The notes: generated by a model from the sequence alone, not told the origin. 64,000 bases of DNA from Paenibacillus endophyticus (GCF_014192395.1 NZ_JACHXW010000026.1:1-64000); one strand, 5' to 3'. Positions 25,671 to 35,105 are shown, counted from the stretch's first letter. Program-made: numbers and translations.

Positions 25671-27215
25671 ATGCAAAAAGCTTACAAACTGATGTCCGTC
25701 ATGGCTATGTCCGCGCTTCTGGTTACGACAATGGCCGCTTGTGCCGGCAACAACGGCAAGAACAACGAAGGATCCGGCAACGGAACGAACGGGGGAACCG
25801 AAGCGACGGCCAAGCCGGACGCGGAGAAGCCAGGCCTGAAAAGATTGAACGTATGGCAGAACGACGATTACAATGCATACCCGGTAGCCAAGCTGCTCGA
25901 AGAAAAAACGGGCTATAAAGTGCAATACGATATGCTGCCCCAAGACAAATGGGCGGAGAAGCTGAACCTGATCATGTCCTCGGGCGAAGCGTACGACATC
26001 GTCACTTCCTACAGCGACATGGCATTGTATTCGGATTACGCGCAGAAAGGCGCCCTTGTCGACCTGACGCCGCTTATCGAAGAATTCGGTCCAAACATCA
26101 AAGCGGCCATCAAGCCGGAATCGATGGAAGCGCTAAAGGTGAACGGTAAGCTGTATGCGATCCCGACAACCGTCACGTACGAAATCAACAGCTCCATCTT
26201 GATTCGCACGGATTGGCTCGACAAGCTGGGTCTGTCCATGCCGACGACGACCGATGAGCTGACGAACGTGCTGAAGCAATTCAAGGAGCAGGATCCGGGC
26301 GGCAACGGTGACCGTAACGTACCGCTTACGATCAAAGGCGACCAATCGATGATCGACAACCTCGTCGGCGCTTTCGGCATCGCCAATACATGGAACGACG
26401 TGGATGGCAAGCTGGTGTCGCGCGTTATGGATCCGGCTTACAAGGACTATGTCGCTTACGTAGGCAGCCTGTACGAGCAAGGGCTGATCGACCGCGAATT
26501 TGTAGCCAACAAAGACGCTACGGCGAAAGAGAAATTCGCGAGCGGCGTGGCCGGCGCCATCGTCGTTCACTGGGCGGACATTCCGGCCATCTCGGATTCT
26601 CTTACGAAGACAAAGCCGGAAGCTAAATTCGCTTTCATACCGGCGCTTAAAGGTCCGAACGGCGAAGCAGGCTTCGCGGCTAACGCGGGCTTCGACCGCC
26701 TGACGTACGTCCCGAAAGCATCGAATAATCCGGAAGAAGCCATCAAGTGGATCAACGCGAGTCTGGAGACGGAAACGTTCAAAAACATGGCGATCGGCGT
26801 CGAGGGCACGCACTATAATGTAGTAGACGGCGCTTACGAGCCAATCCAGCCGATCTTTACCGACGAGCGCAACCTGGCGAACAACTACATGGCTGGCACG
26901 GACGAAGAAAACTATCCGCAATACTGGCAGGCGCGCGTTCGCAAAAATCCGGTGATGTTCGAAGCGTTCAGCTTCCTGAACAACGAGACGGCGGCCGAAG
27001 CGAAAATCAAAAACGTGCTGGGTCTTGCTCCTTACATGCAGCAATACTCCAAAACGAATCAGCAACTGGGCACGATGGTTGGCGACTACACGGTTAAATT
27101 GATCGCGGGCGCCGAGTCCATCGAAGGACTTGCCGATTTCCAATCCAAGTTCATGTCCTCCGGCGGGGAAGCCGTATCGAAGGAAATTAACGACTGGTAC
27201 GCGACGACCAAATAA
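25671..27215 (+). CDS. Extracellular sugar-binding lipoprotein (LplA type)
   Basis: A 514-residue solute-binding protein. The lipoprotein signal MQKAYKLMSVMAMSALLV ends in the lipobox TMAAC, with Cys24 lipidated, followed by a Gly/Asn linker. The mature part is a family-1 type binding protein (NVWQNDDYNAYPVAKLLEEK; IVTSYSDMALYSDYAQKGAL; LTIKGDQSMIDNLVGAFGIA). It captures the oligosaccharide for the two upstream permeases. ATG 25671 has aggaggg 7 nt upstream; the in-frame start at 25653 precedes that site. A 170-nt gap before it contains a possible promoter (ttgatg...tatact), which could give extra binding protein over permeases. Confidence 0.92.
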   Translation: MQKAYKLMSVMAMSALLVTTMAACAGNNGKNNEGSGNGTNGGTEATAKPDAEKPGLKRLNVWQNDDYNAYPVAKLLEEKTGYKVQYDMLPQDKWAEKLNLIMSSGEAYDIVTSYSDMALYSDYAQKGALVDLTPLIEEFGPNIKAAIKPESMEALKVNGKLYAIPTTVTYEINSSILIRTDWLDKLGLSMPTTTDELTNVLKQFKEQDPGGNGDRNVPLTIKGDQSMIDNLVGAFGIANTWNDVDGKLVSRVMDPAYKDYVAYVGSLYEQGLIDREFVANKDATAKEKFASGVAGAIVVHWADIPAISDSLTKTKPEAKFAFIPALKGPNGEAGFAANAGFDRLTYVPKASNNPEEAIKWINASLETETFKNMAIGVEGTHYNVVDGAYEPIQPIFTDERNLANNYMAGTDEENYPQYWQARVRKNPVMFEAFSFLNNETAAEAKIKNVLGLAPYMQQYSKTNQQLGTMVGDYTVKLIAGAESIEGLADFQSKFMSSGGEAVSKEINDWYATTK

Positions 27216-27227
27216 CGACAACAGGAT

Positions 27228-27264
27228 AAGCGGCGGCGATCACTTGTGGCGCTCGCTGCTTTCT
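27228..27264 (+). terminator. Weak hairpin after the binding protein gene
   Basis: aagcggcggcg can pair with cgctcgctgctt with two G-U pairs and one bulge, followed by tctt. Probably an mRNA-stabilising or partial terminator hairpin. Confidence 0.4.
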
Positions 27265-27483
27265 TGTACGATCTGCCCGCCGGTCATGACAAAACGATCG
27301 CGCCGCAATATTCCCCATTCTTGCTTCGCCCATAATTAAATGACAAAATGAAATGAAGAAGGAAGGCGTATCGGTCTACTTCCATTGCGAGATGGCGTAT
27401 CCGTTCGCGATGCGGCAATCGACAAGGTGCATGCCGAGCTTGCGAAGCAAGACGCTAGACAAGAAGAAGGGAGATGGCGGGCG

Positions 27484-29124
27484 ATGTATAAACTGCTTAT
27501 CGTGGATGACGAGCCAACGGTTCGGGCGGGATTGCGTTCCTATTTCGATTGGGCTGCTTACGGGATCGATGTTGGGGGCGAAGCGGATGACGGGGATGTC
27601 GCGCTCGAGATGATCGCCCGCGATCGGCCCGATCTGATTCTGACGGATGTCCGGATGCCGAGCATGGACGGCATTACGATGTCGCAACGCATCTCGGAGG
27701 AATATCCGTCCATCAAGATCATTTTCGTCAGCGGGCACGACGACGCCGATTATCTCAAGTCGGCGATGAAGGTCAGCGCGGTCGACTATATATTCAAACC
27801 GGTTAATTTGCAGGAGCTGAGCACGGTCATTAAGCGCGTCGTCGCCGATCTGGACGCGGAGAGTTCCGAGCGGATTCATAAGCAGGAGCTGCTTGTTAAG
27901 CTGAAGGAAGGCATGCCGCTGCTGCGCGAGAAGTTTCTGCTCTCGATGATCGGTGAGGGGGCGCCGAAATCGGAGTTGGCCGAGCGGGTGTCGTTTCTGG
28001 GTTTGAATTTGCCCGTGAACGCCTCCTACTGGGTCATGGTCGTTTCCGTTGACGATCTTGCCGATGTCATGGCGAGCCGTTCCGAGCGCGACCGCCAGCT
28101 GTTATGGTATTCGGTGCTTAACATTTATCAGGAGCTGCTCGACGCCCATATGCGAGGTTACGTCTTCGAGCACCGGATCGGCGAATTCGTAGGCGTGCTG
28201 CAGGTGGCGGAGCCGGGCGGAGATTCCGCGACCGAAGCGGCGGAGGCGTTGTTCGCGCTCGCCGGCGATCTCAGGTCCAATTTGGAGCGTTGGCTCAAGA
28301 TCGGCGCGACGATCGGCATTAGCGATTTGGCCGGCGGGTTGTCCGGACTGGCGCGGGCTTACAAGCAAGCTCGCGAGGCGGCCGATTATAAGTGGTATTT
28401 GGGCAAAAACCGCATCATCACGATGGATAGTCTCGAGGGCGCCGAGCCTGAGGACGGCGCCCTGCGACGATACGATTACGAGTTCAACGAAAAGCTGATT
28501 TCCGCGCTTAAGGCGGACGACGAAGTCAAAGTTGGCGAGGCCGTGGAGTCGATTTTCGCCAGCTTGTCTTACAGCAGGCCGGATGGCTTAAAGTACGGTC
28601 GCAATCTATGCTTGCAGTTGGTCCTTGCGATCGGTCAGCTTCTCATGGAGCTTGGCACGGGGGATCCCGAGCTGGAAGCCATGGAAGCGGAACTGACGGA
28701 AGCGTTGTACGAGAAGGAGACGCTAAGGGATATGCGAAGGTTGATCGAATCGTATTTGGCCACCGTCGGCGAACGCATCCGGGAGAAACGGACGGGCAAG
28801 GTCGCCAACGTCGTGGAGCGAGTGCGCGCGTATATCGAGCTGAACTACGCCAATGGCGGACTCACTGTAGCCGATATCGGCAAAGCGGTGTATTTGTCCT
28901 CCACGTACGTTAGTCTATTGTTCAAGCAGGAGACGGGGCAGACGGTCGGCGAATATTTGACCCAAGTGCGCGTGGACAAGGCCAAAGTGCTGCTGCTCGA
29001 TCCGCAATACAAGTTCTACGATATTTGTTACGCGATCGGCTATACCGATCCCAGCTACTTTACGAAGCTGTTCAAAAAAGTGACTGGCGCCACGCCTAGT
29101 GCATACAGGGACTCCCATGGGTAA
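27484..29124 (+). CDS. YesN-type response regulator (receiver plus AraC domain)
   Basis: 546 residues. The receiver domain (1-125) has the acidic pocket VDDE (8-11), phosphoacceptor Asp55 in LILTDVRMP and Lys105 in IFKPVN. A long linker follows (KLKEGMPLLREKFLLSMIGE). The AraC double helix-turn-helix is at about 446-546 (TVADIGKAVYLSSTYVSLLF; AIGYTDPSYFTKLFKKVTG). ATG 27484 is the only start that gives a normal receiver domain; upstream in-frame starts add meaningless residues. Its last 8 nt overlap the histidine kinase gene, its cognate partner. It probably activates the importer operon through the element at 23565. Confidence 0.92.
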   Translation: MYKLLIVDDEPTVRAGLRSYFDWAAYGIDVGGEADDGDVALEMIARDRPDLILTDVRMPSMDGITMSQRISEEYPSIKIIFVSGHDDADYLKSAMKVSAVDYIFKPVNLQELSTVIKRVVADLDAESSERIHKQELLVKLKEGMPLLREKFLLSMIGEGAPKSELAERVSFLGLNLPVNASYWVMVVSVDDLADVMASRSERDRQLLWYSVLNIYQELLDAHMRGYVFEHRIGEFVGVLQVAEPGGDSATEAAEALFALAGDLRSNLERWLKIGATIGISDLAGGLSGLARAYKQAREAADYKWYLGKNRIITMDSLEGAEPEDGALRRYDYEFNEKLISALKADDEVKVGEAVESIFASLSYSRPDGLKYGRNLCLQLVLAIGQLLMELGTGDPELEAMEAELTEALYEKETLRDMRRLIESYLATVGERIREKRTGKVANVVERVRAYIELNYANGGLTVADIGKAVYLSSTYVSLLFKQETGQTVGEYLTQVRVDKAKVLLLDPQYKFYDICYAIGYTDPSYFTKLFKKVTGATPSAYRDSHG

Positions 29125-31009
29125 AGTCCGGGAAACCGCTCTGCGCTTATTATCGCCGCTGCGCCAGACAGCGGCGATTCGTCGTTTCTCGATCCCGCGG
29201 GCTTGGCTGATCGCATATCTGCTGCTCATCGTGCTTCCGGCGGGCATTTTTTTGTACGGTTATTACTCGCGTTCCGCGGATATTCTGAGGAACGAGGTCG
29301 TCCGGACGATGCAGCAAGCGCTCAAGCAAGCCGGGAGCAATCTCTCCTACCGGCTCGAGCGCATCGAAGATATAAGCGACGCCGCGTTCATGAACGCCAA
29401 CCTGCATTCGTACTTATCGATTAATTCGAGCGATCAATCCATTGGCACGCAGATCAAGGTCATCGAAGATTTGCGTTATTTGGTGGAGACGGTGCAGTCG
29501 AATTCCGACGTGTACCACATGCGGCTGTTTGTGGATAAATCCAAGCTGTACGCGGAAGAACGAATCAATTTCTTCACGCTGGATAGCTTGATGGTCAGGC
29601 CGTGGTTCCATTCCATCATCGAGGGCAACGGCGGTATCGTATGGACGGGCGTCTATAAGGAATCTTATCTCGGAGGGAACGACGAGACGATCATGTCCGC
29701 CGCGCGCATGCTGAGAGATCCGGGTGATTACGACAAAGTGTCGGGCGTGCTCATGATCGACGTCCGGCAGGACATCGTTTCCAAGATTCTCTCCGAGCTG
29801 CAGTTCTCTCCGGGTATGGCGGTTTATCTTGTTGCGCAGGACGGTACAATCGTGTATCATCCCGACGCCTCGCTGATCGGCAAGGCAGTTGATCCGCATC
29901 TTCGGGATGCTCTGAATGGCGAGGCCGAAGGGACGAAGTCGTTAACGCTAAACGACGAGAAAAGCGACGTGCTGTTTACGACGCTTGCGCCTACGGGTTG
30001 GAAGCTGGTCGCCCAGGGACCGGAATCCCAGCTGTCGCCCGCTACGCAGCGGTTGACGAAACGGTCGGAGTGGCGCTCGCTGATTGAGTATATCGCGTTG
30101 TTCCTGATTTTGCCGTTTGTCCTGTTAGCGATTATCGTGCGGGGGATGAACAGGCGCGTCAACCATGTCATCACCGTCATTCGCAAGGAAGGCAAGGAGG
30201 GGAGGGATGCGATTGACGGCCTGCAAGAGCTGCCGGCAGTTAATGGAGACTTCCATATGTTGGAGCGAAGCGTCGACCATCTCATCCTAAGGGTGCGAAC
30301 GCTCGTCGAAGAGAATTACACCGCCGAGATTCGCGAGCGCGAAGCTCAGCTGTCGGCGTTGCAGGCGCAGATCAATCCGCATTTCCTGTATAACACGCTG
30401 GATACGATTAACTGGATCGCGATCGGCAAGGGCGCGACCGACATTAGCATGATGATCGATAGTTTAGCGAAGTATTTCCGCCTGAGTCTCAATAAAGGCA
30501 ACACGATCGTCAGCGTGACGGACGAGCTGCGTCTTGCCGAGGTGTATCTCGAAATTCAGCAGAGCCGTTTCCTCGGCTCGTTCGAATTCAAGGTGGAGGT
30601 TGGCGAGGAATTGGAGGCGTATCGGATGCCTAAGCTCATTCTGCAGCCGATTGTCGAGAATGCTTTGCTGCACGGCATCCGCAAGGCGAAGGATCGTAAG
30701 GGACTGATCGATATTGCGGTGGAGCTGGACCAAGGCGATCTCGTATTCGTGATATCGGACAACGGCATCGGCATGGAAGAGGAGCTGTCTCGTCGTCTGC
30801 TGACGGAGGAGCGGGTCGGTCCCGGCGATCATACAGGCAACGGAAGCTCCTACGGATTGTTTAACGTAAACGAGCGGATCAAGCTATATTCCGGCGAAGG
30901 GTATGGCCTTAGCATCTCTTCTCGGCTCGGCGTGGGCACTTCCGTCACGGTCCGGATGAAAGCGGTGCTTGCGGCCTCCCGGAATTCAGCCGATAATGAG
31001 GCTGAATAG
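29117..31009 (+). CDS. YesM-type sensor histidine kinase
   Basis: 630 residues. Membrane helices at about 30-50 (AWLIAYLLLIVLPAGIFLYG) and 320-340 (LIEYIALFLILPFVLLAII) bracket an extracellular dCache-type sensor. The HisKA_4 box is INPHFLYNTLDTINWI, with His422 phosphorylated. The ATPase domain has ILQPIVENALLHGIRK (N box), SDNGIGMEEE (G1) and YGLFNVNERI (G2). It starts at ATG 29117, 8 nt inside the response regulator gene, so translation is coupled. It senses an extracellular ligand, probably an oligosaccharide or the loaded binding protein (family inference). Confidence 0.93.
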   Translation: MGKVRETALRLLSPLRQTAAIRRFSIPRAWLIAYLLLIVLPAGIFLYGYYSRSADILRNEVVRTMQQALKQAGSNLSYRLERIEDISDAAFMNANLHSYLSINSSDQSIGTQIKVIEDLRYLVETVQSNSDVYHMRLFVDKSKLYAEERINFFTLDSLMVRPWFHSIIEGNGGIVWTGVYKESYLGGNDETIMSAARMLRDPGDYDKVSGVLMIDVRQDIVSKILSELQFSPGMAVYLVAQDGTIVYHPDASLIGKAVDPHLRDALNGEAEGTKSLTLNDEKSDVLFTTLAPTGWKLVAQGPESQLSPATQRLTKRSEWRSLIEYIALFLILPFVLLAIIVRGMNRRVNHVITVIRKEGKEGRDAIDGLQELPAVNGDFHMLERSVDHLILRVRTLVEENYTAEIREREAQLSALQAQINPHFLYNTLDTINWIAIGKGATDISMMIDSLAKYFRLSLNKGNTIVSVTDELRLAEVYLEIQQSRFLGSFEFKVEVGEELEAYRMPKLILQPIVENALLHGIRKAKDRKGLIDIAVELDQGDLVFVISDNGIGMEEELSRRLLTEERVGPGDHTGNGSSYGLFNVNERIKLYSGEGYGLSISSRLGVGTSVTVRMKAVLAASRNSADNEAE

Positions 31010-31466
31010 CTCGCTATTATTGGGAATCGCAGGCATCGCGGGAAGACGATTGCCGAGACGGCTTCGTTGAACGGGACGCGATATCGGAGCTTGATCGGGA
31101 GAGGTAAGTAATACGACGATGCAAAGAAACAAGTCACCGCTTTGCAGTTACAATAGGACATAACAAAAGAGAGCTGCAGTTACAACTCTCTCCTCCAAGC
31201 CCTCCTCATTCTCCACTTTTCTCCATCGGGCGTTTCGACCCTTTGTAACTGGCAAGCACTTTCCTTTGCGTACGCGCTTTGGTTAATAGCGATTAAATAT
31301 GCCAATACTGCAGATACCGGTGTTCTATTGGTTAAAGGGGAAGTGCGACAGCATTTCCTCTTATTTTACCAGGAAGACTGACAAGAATATGGTCCAAACG
31401 GGGGGAATTAGTATTTTATGACGCAGTTTGCTTGGAGGAACATAAAACCGCCCCTGAAAGAGGACA
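31010..31466. other. Intergenic stretch without a recognisable gene
   Basis: No open frame with coding character or known motif was found. A weak inverted repeat (agagag...ctctct near 31168-31190) is present. Base composition shifts from GC-rich to AT-rich here, marking the edge of the polysaccharide block. Confidence 0.5.
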
Positions 31467-31688
31467 GTGAAATTGGTGATAACACCTGAACCGATAGAGT
31501 TGCAATACATAAAACGACTAAGTGACGAAGAGAATACTCTGATCGAAGCGCTACGAACAATCCATATGCCTCCTGTAGCTGCTTTGCTGCTGGTTAGAAA
31601 CGAACTGAAAGGACCGTTGGAAAACGGGACGATGGCAGAGATTCTGGACGGGTTCTTGGCGAGGCATACAGAAGGAGATGTCAGGTGA
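31467..31688 (+). CDS. Small hypothetical protein
   Basis: 73 residues (GTG at 31467, or GTG at 31476 giving MVITPEPIELQYIKRLSDEE). An agagga site lies just before the first GTG. The sequence is hydrophilic and helical (NTLIEALRTIHMPPVAALLL) with no recognised domain or membrane segment. A terminator follows 65 nt later, which favours a real transcript. Function unknown. Confidence 0.45.
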   Translation: MKLVITPEPIELQYIKRLSDEENTLIEALRTIHMPPVAALLLVRNELKGPLENGTMAEILDGFLARHTEGDVR

Positions 31689-31753
31689 CATGACAAGAAT
31701 ATATACGCTTAAGAAGCCGTAGATGGAGTACAAAGACGCAATCTACATAATGA

Positions 31754-31788
31754 AAGAAACGCCTCTCTAGGGAGGCGTTTCTTATTTC
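31754..31788 (+). terminator. Rho-independent terminator
   Basis: aagaaacgcctc pairs perfectly with gaggcgtttctt around tctagg, followed by attt. Confidence 0.8.
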
Positions 31789-31830
31789 CATGTCTAATTG
31801 TCTTCCGGATATCGTTATTATTCAACGGGC

Positions 31831-32215
31831 AGCATCCCTATTATGAAGATATACGAGGTGTAATTGTAATGGAAGATATAAGTATCCAGAGAATTACTTT
31901 GAACACTACGTAGCTAGTTTTTCTAGCACAGGACAAACACCAGATAAAATTGGATTCGAGAATTTAGCAAGGTTGTACATAGATATTGAAGGCTCAGACA
32001 CGTTTTCAGAATTGATAAAAGAAATTCAGTTAATTAAGGAAAATAATGATTGGTCTTACTTTGATGAAATAGCTAGAGATTTTGAAGTTAAAGATTTATC
32101 TACTAATAAACTAAAGGAAATGGCCGATGTAGCAATAACATATGAAAATGACTAAGTTGGGATTTAGTATAACTGGACGTTAGCTGCATTAATCTGGTTG
32201 CTAAACAAAAGTTAA
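31831..32215 (+). repeat. Long duplicated segment, copy A (decayed)
   Basis: About 385 bp nearly identical to 61622-62012, starting at agcatccctattatgaag and ending past ggacgttagctgcatt. The similarity covers both the small gene and its flanking non-coding sequence, so the unit of duplication is larger than the gene. Confidence 0.85.
31869..32155 (+). pseudogene. Decayed copy of the small gene at 61660
   Basis: The start reads ATGGAAGATA, then a 1-nt deletion relative to 61660 shifts the frame. In the original frame a TAG codon follows where the intact copy has the Ile of LEHYIVSF. The downstream part (FSELIKEIQLIKENNDWSYF) stays readable from 31973 to 32155. The last codons also differ, with a shorter tail. 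Non-functional remnant of a gene of unknown function. Confidence 0.75.
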
Positions 32216-32320
32216 AGCTATTGGAAACATAGAACTGCTAATAGTTCAAGTAGAAGTGTTTTAGTCCTTTAGAAGAAGCCTCTTTATACTGAGAACGTAC
32301 TGAGAAAAAATTCTGTATAT

Positions 32321-32349
32321 AAAGGGGGCGAGACCCCTCGCCTCCACCA
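32321..32349 (+). other. tmRNA 3'-end-like sequence (possible att site)
   Basis: aggggg...acccctcgcctccacca looks like the end of ssrA: a 5-bp T-arm-like stem (agggg/cccct), then the acceptor strand cgcctcc and terminal acca. The T loop (gcgaga) is degenerate and no upstream tmRNA body was recognised. The last 13 bases recur at 34637-34649. Such repeats are typical scars of islands that integrate at ssrA. Confidence 0.4.
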
Positions 32350-32352
32350 TGT

Positions 32353-32384
32353 AAATCCACAACCGCAAGAGGTTGTGGATTTTT
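32353..32384 (+). terminator. Terminator behind the tmRNA-like end
   Basis: aaatccacaacc pairs perfectly with ggttgtggattt around gcaaga, then tt. It sits 4 nt after the acca end, as expected for a tmRNA gene. Confidence 0.8.
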
Positions 32385-32524
32385 GCTATTTCCTCGACTC
32401 TACACTGTGATTGAAGCATATGTCTAATGTATGATTAATTTACCATTCATGAGATTTCGATGCACTCATGACTAGTATAATCCGATATGATCACTGCAAA
32501 TCACTATGCGAAGGGGGGGTGCTG

Positions 32525-33415
32525 TTGGATTACTTTCAAGCCATTCAGAGATTTGTTGATTATATGGAAGATCATCTTGATGAGGAAGTAGATATGGATG
32601 AAGCGGTGAGAAGATCCCATATATCCAAGTTTCACTTTTACCGATTGTTTAAAGCGATTATTGGTATAACCGTTCACGAATACATAAAAAGAAGAAAACT
32701 TAGTAAGTCAGCAGAGCATCTTCGTAACACCAACGATGACATCTTAATGACAGCAGTAAAGTATGGCTTTAATTCTCAAGAAGTATTTACACGCAATTTC
32801 AAGAAGCTATTTCACTATCCCCCTGGTAAGTTCCGAAGCATGAATGAGTTTAACTGGCAATCAAGCAGGACGAACAAAATTAATATAGATGCTCTTAAGC
32901 TGCGAATAAAGAATTTTAGCGGAAAAATCGTAGTTCATGAAGAGGTTGAGATCATAAAAGATTTAAGGCTGGTGGGCATTGAAAGAGTAACCAACGATAA
33001 TAACAGCTTCACAGTGATTGATGCAATGGAGCATTTTATACGAGATGCTGAGCGAATACTAAACATTGTGAATGAAACCGTATATCGCGTTTGCTATGAT
33101 ATTGATCAGTCAGAAGAGATTGCTCAATATAAAGAGTTAATTGCTGTGGAGGTTACGGATCACTCTGACGTGCCGTTAGGAATGACAGCGAAGTGTATTG
33201 AATACGCAAAGGTGGTTACCTATACCCATAAAGGTATGCTATTTACAGGTACAGAAGAGAAAATTATTAATACTTATCAGTTCCTATATAGTTATCGGAT
33301 CCCTTATTTAGAGTACGAACTAACCAATGAGTTATTGCTTGAAAGGTATGGCGCAGATTTTAAGGGGCCGTATCAAGAAGACTCAAAAATGGAGATTTCA
33401 TTTTCAATTCGATAA
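32525..33415 (+). CDS. AraC-family regulator with GyrI-like ligand domain
   Basis: 296 residues. The N-terminal double helix-turn-helix has VDMDEAVRRSHISKFHFYRL, then LMTAVKYGFNSQEVFTRNFK and KLFHYPPGKFR, as in MarA/SoxS/Rob. The C-terminal half (about residues 150-296; DLRLVGIERVTNDNNS, YKELIAVEVTDHSDVPLGM) is a GyrI-like small-molecule binding domain. Such AraC-GyrI fusions sense lipophilic or cationic compounds and often control efflux or detoxification genes. TTG at 32525 is preferred since aaggggggg lies 6 nt upstream; ATG 32468 has no ribosome site. AT-rich relative to its upstream neighbours, and located inside the segment bounded by tmRNA-like repeats. Confidence 0.85.
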   Translation: MDYFQAIQRFVDYMEDHLDEEVDMDEAVRRSHISKFHFYRLFKAIIGITVHEYIKRRKLSKSAEHLRNTNDDILMTAVKYGFNSQEVFTRNFKKLFHYPPGKFRSMNEFNWQSSRTNKINIDALKLRIKNFSGKIVVHEEVEIIKDLRLVGIERVTNDNNSFTVIDAMEHFIRDAERILNIVNETVYRVCYDIDQSEEIAQYKELIAVEVTDHSDVPLGMTAKCIEYAKVVTYTHKGMLFTGTEEKIINTYQFLYSYRIPYLEYELTNELLLERYGADFKGPYQEDSKMEISFSIR

Positions 33416-33530
33416 TAAAAATAAAAGTAGCAATAAGAATCAAAAGATAAGATGAGCGTTCTGGTATTTTTAAGTTAACGAGAAGTTAGCTTAGTAATCT
33501 AGGGAGCTTATTTTATTGGAGGGATTGTTT

Positions 33531-34568
33531 ATGTGTACTACTTTTGCGCTTCAAAATAAGGTATCCATTCTGCTGGGACAAAACTATGATTTTTATTATG
33601 GGCATGGCTTAATTGTAGTAAGTAAGAGAGACCTGCTGAAGGATTCTCTTAAGGAAGAAGGAAAAAAAGGAGTAACGTGGACATCTAAATACGGAAGTGT
33701 TACCTTCACGCAGTTTGGGCGTGAGTTACCGATGAGTGGATTGAACGAAAAAGGCTTGGCTATTGCTATGATGTATCATGAAGATGGGCAATACCCGGGA
33801 GAAGACAACAGACCTGTTCTAAACGAGCTGCAATGGATTCAATATCAGTTAGACCAGTATGCTTCGGTAGAAGAAGTGGTCAATCATCTAGATAACATAC
33901 GATTAGAAAAATCAATGTATGAGCTGCACTATATGGTCTCAGATGCTTCAGGACATACCGTCATCATTGAATTTGTAGCTGGAAAGCTACAGGTGATCAA
34001 GGATGCACAGTACTTTACGGTAACGAATACCAGCTTTGATAAGTCACTACAACATGCAAATCAATTCAAAGAAACCTCTGTATCTAAGCTGTCGAAGCGA
34101 GTAAATTCTTTGGACCGGTTCACACTTGCCTATCGCTTAGTGGAGAATAAGAGTCTAAGGTATGCATCTTCGCAAATTCCGATCGAGGAGGCATTTGCTG
34201 TATTAGGAGAAGTTTCGGTAAAACCCTCTCTCGGAAGCATCTGGAGATGGGTTGGGAACAAGATTCCGCCTACCTTTACGTATTGGAGTATTGTGTTTGA
34301 TATGAAGAACTTAACGATTCATTATCGTGATTATCGGAATAAGGCCATACGCTCAATTGAACTGAAAAACTTTAACTTCTCTAAAGTTGAACCCGTATTA
34401 TCCTTGCAACTGGATAATCAACTAAGGGGTGGAATAGAATCTAATTTCAAACCTTATACCGCTCAAGATAATGAACGAATTATCCGATTAAGCTATAAAC
34501 CGATTACCGAAATTTTTCCGATAGAAGATCAGTTAGAGCTAGCTAAATATCCCGATACATTCAAGTAA
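33531..34568 (+). CDS. Choloylglycine hydrolase / penicillin V acylase family (Ntn hydrolase)
   Basis: 345 residues. After removal of Met1 the new N-terminus is Cys2 (MCTTFALQNK), the nucleophile of N-terminal-nucleophile amidases. Family features follow: LLGQNYDFYYGHGLIVVSKR, with the Asp of the N-x-D motif, and MSGLNEKGLAIAMMYHED (N-E-x-G-L-A). The enzyme cleaves linear amide bonds, as in bile salt hydrolases, penicillin V acylases or N-acyl homoserine lactone acylases; the substrate here is open. ATG 33531 is chosen because the Cys must follow Met and because ggaggg lies 7 nt upstream. It shares the 2.3-kb repeat-bounded segment with the AraC-GyrI gene. Confidence 0.88.
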   Translation: MCTTFALQNKVSILLGQNYDFYYGHGLIVVSKRDLLKDSLKEEGKKGVTWTSKYGSVTFTQFGRELPMSGLNEKGLAIAMMYHEDGQYPGEDNRPVLNELQWIQYQLDQYASVEEVVNHLDNIRLEKSMYELHYMVSDASGHTVIIEFVAGKLQVIKDAQYFTVTNTSFDKSLQHANQFKETSVSKLSKRVNSLDRFTLAYRLVENKSLRYASSQIPIEEAFAVLGEVSVKPSLGSIWRWVGNKIPPTFTYWSIVFDMKNLTIHYRDYRNKAIRSIELKNFNFSKVEPVLSLQLDNQLRGGIESNFKPYTAQDNERIIRLSYKPITEIFPIEDQLELAKYPDTFK

Positions 34569-34630
34569 GAGCGTATAAACATTGGTAGTACAAACGGGAA
34601 TAGAGAGTGAAGAGATGTGGATTTACCAAG

Positions 34631-34649
34631 CCGCGTCTCGCCTCCACCA
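34631..34649 (+). other. Second tmRNA-3'-end-like sequence
   Basis: ccgcgtctcgcctccacca shares its last 13 bases with 32337-32349 and is also followed by a (now split) terminator-like stem. Together they bound a 2.3-kb segment holding the AraC-GyrI and Ntn hydrolase genes. Confidence 0.4.
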
Positions 34650-34673
34650 AACCATGAAAAACCCGACCTCGTG

Positions 34674-34724
34674 TGAACTGCACCCTAATTGTTAGACACC
34701 ATCTAACATTGGAGGTGCAGTTCA
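34674..34724. mobile_element. Back-to-back IS3/IS150-type ends without an element
   Basis: tgaactgcaccctaattgtt and the inverted end (ggaggtgcagttca, with atctaacatt before it) resemble left and right terminal repeats of IS150-group elements, but only 51 bp lie between their outer ends. On both sides the sequence forms halves of one hairpin (aaaaacccgacc / ggtcaggctttt), so this scar split a terminator. The IS group is assigned from recalled terminal sequences. Confidence 0.5.
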
Positions 34725-35105
34725 ACGCGGTCAGGCTTTTGTTATGTCTTGAGAAAGTAGACATTTTCTAGACATCTTTATATAAGCATGAAACCTGAGA
34801 GTGAAATTAGTAGACAAAATGTCTAGCGGTGATAAGTGAATTGAATGGTACGAAGAAGTAAAAATGCAGACAGACAAGTCAGTTGTAATAGTTACACCCT
34901 GTTAGTGACCATAAAAATAGTTGATAATAGTCATACGATATAATGAGCCAGGAAAAATAAAAGGAATAAGGGGCGATGCTGATAAGCGGAATTTTAGCGG
35001 TGAGATATAATTAATTTTTGCCGAATAGCTTTGAATAGTTAACAAAATTATAAAGATATTATGAAGATCGATTATATATGATTTAGTTTTATAAGGAGCG
35101 AAATT
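34725..35105. other. AT-rich intergenic stretch
   Basis: No gene, long repeat or convincing RNA structure seen apart from the ribosome site (aaggagc) of the next gene. Very AT-rich, like the gene that follows. Confidence 0.5.

Noticed and set aside
26133..27221. 362-codon minus-strand open frame
   Set aside because: Mirror of the binding-protein gene with its lipobox and conserved blocks on the plus strand.
32321..32349. Complete tmRNA gene
   Set aside because: Only the 3' end is recognisable; no tag-reading frame or 5' acceptor half was found upstream.
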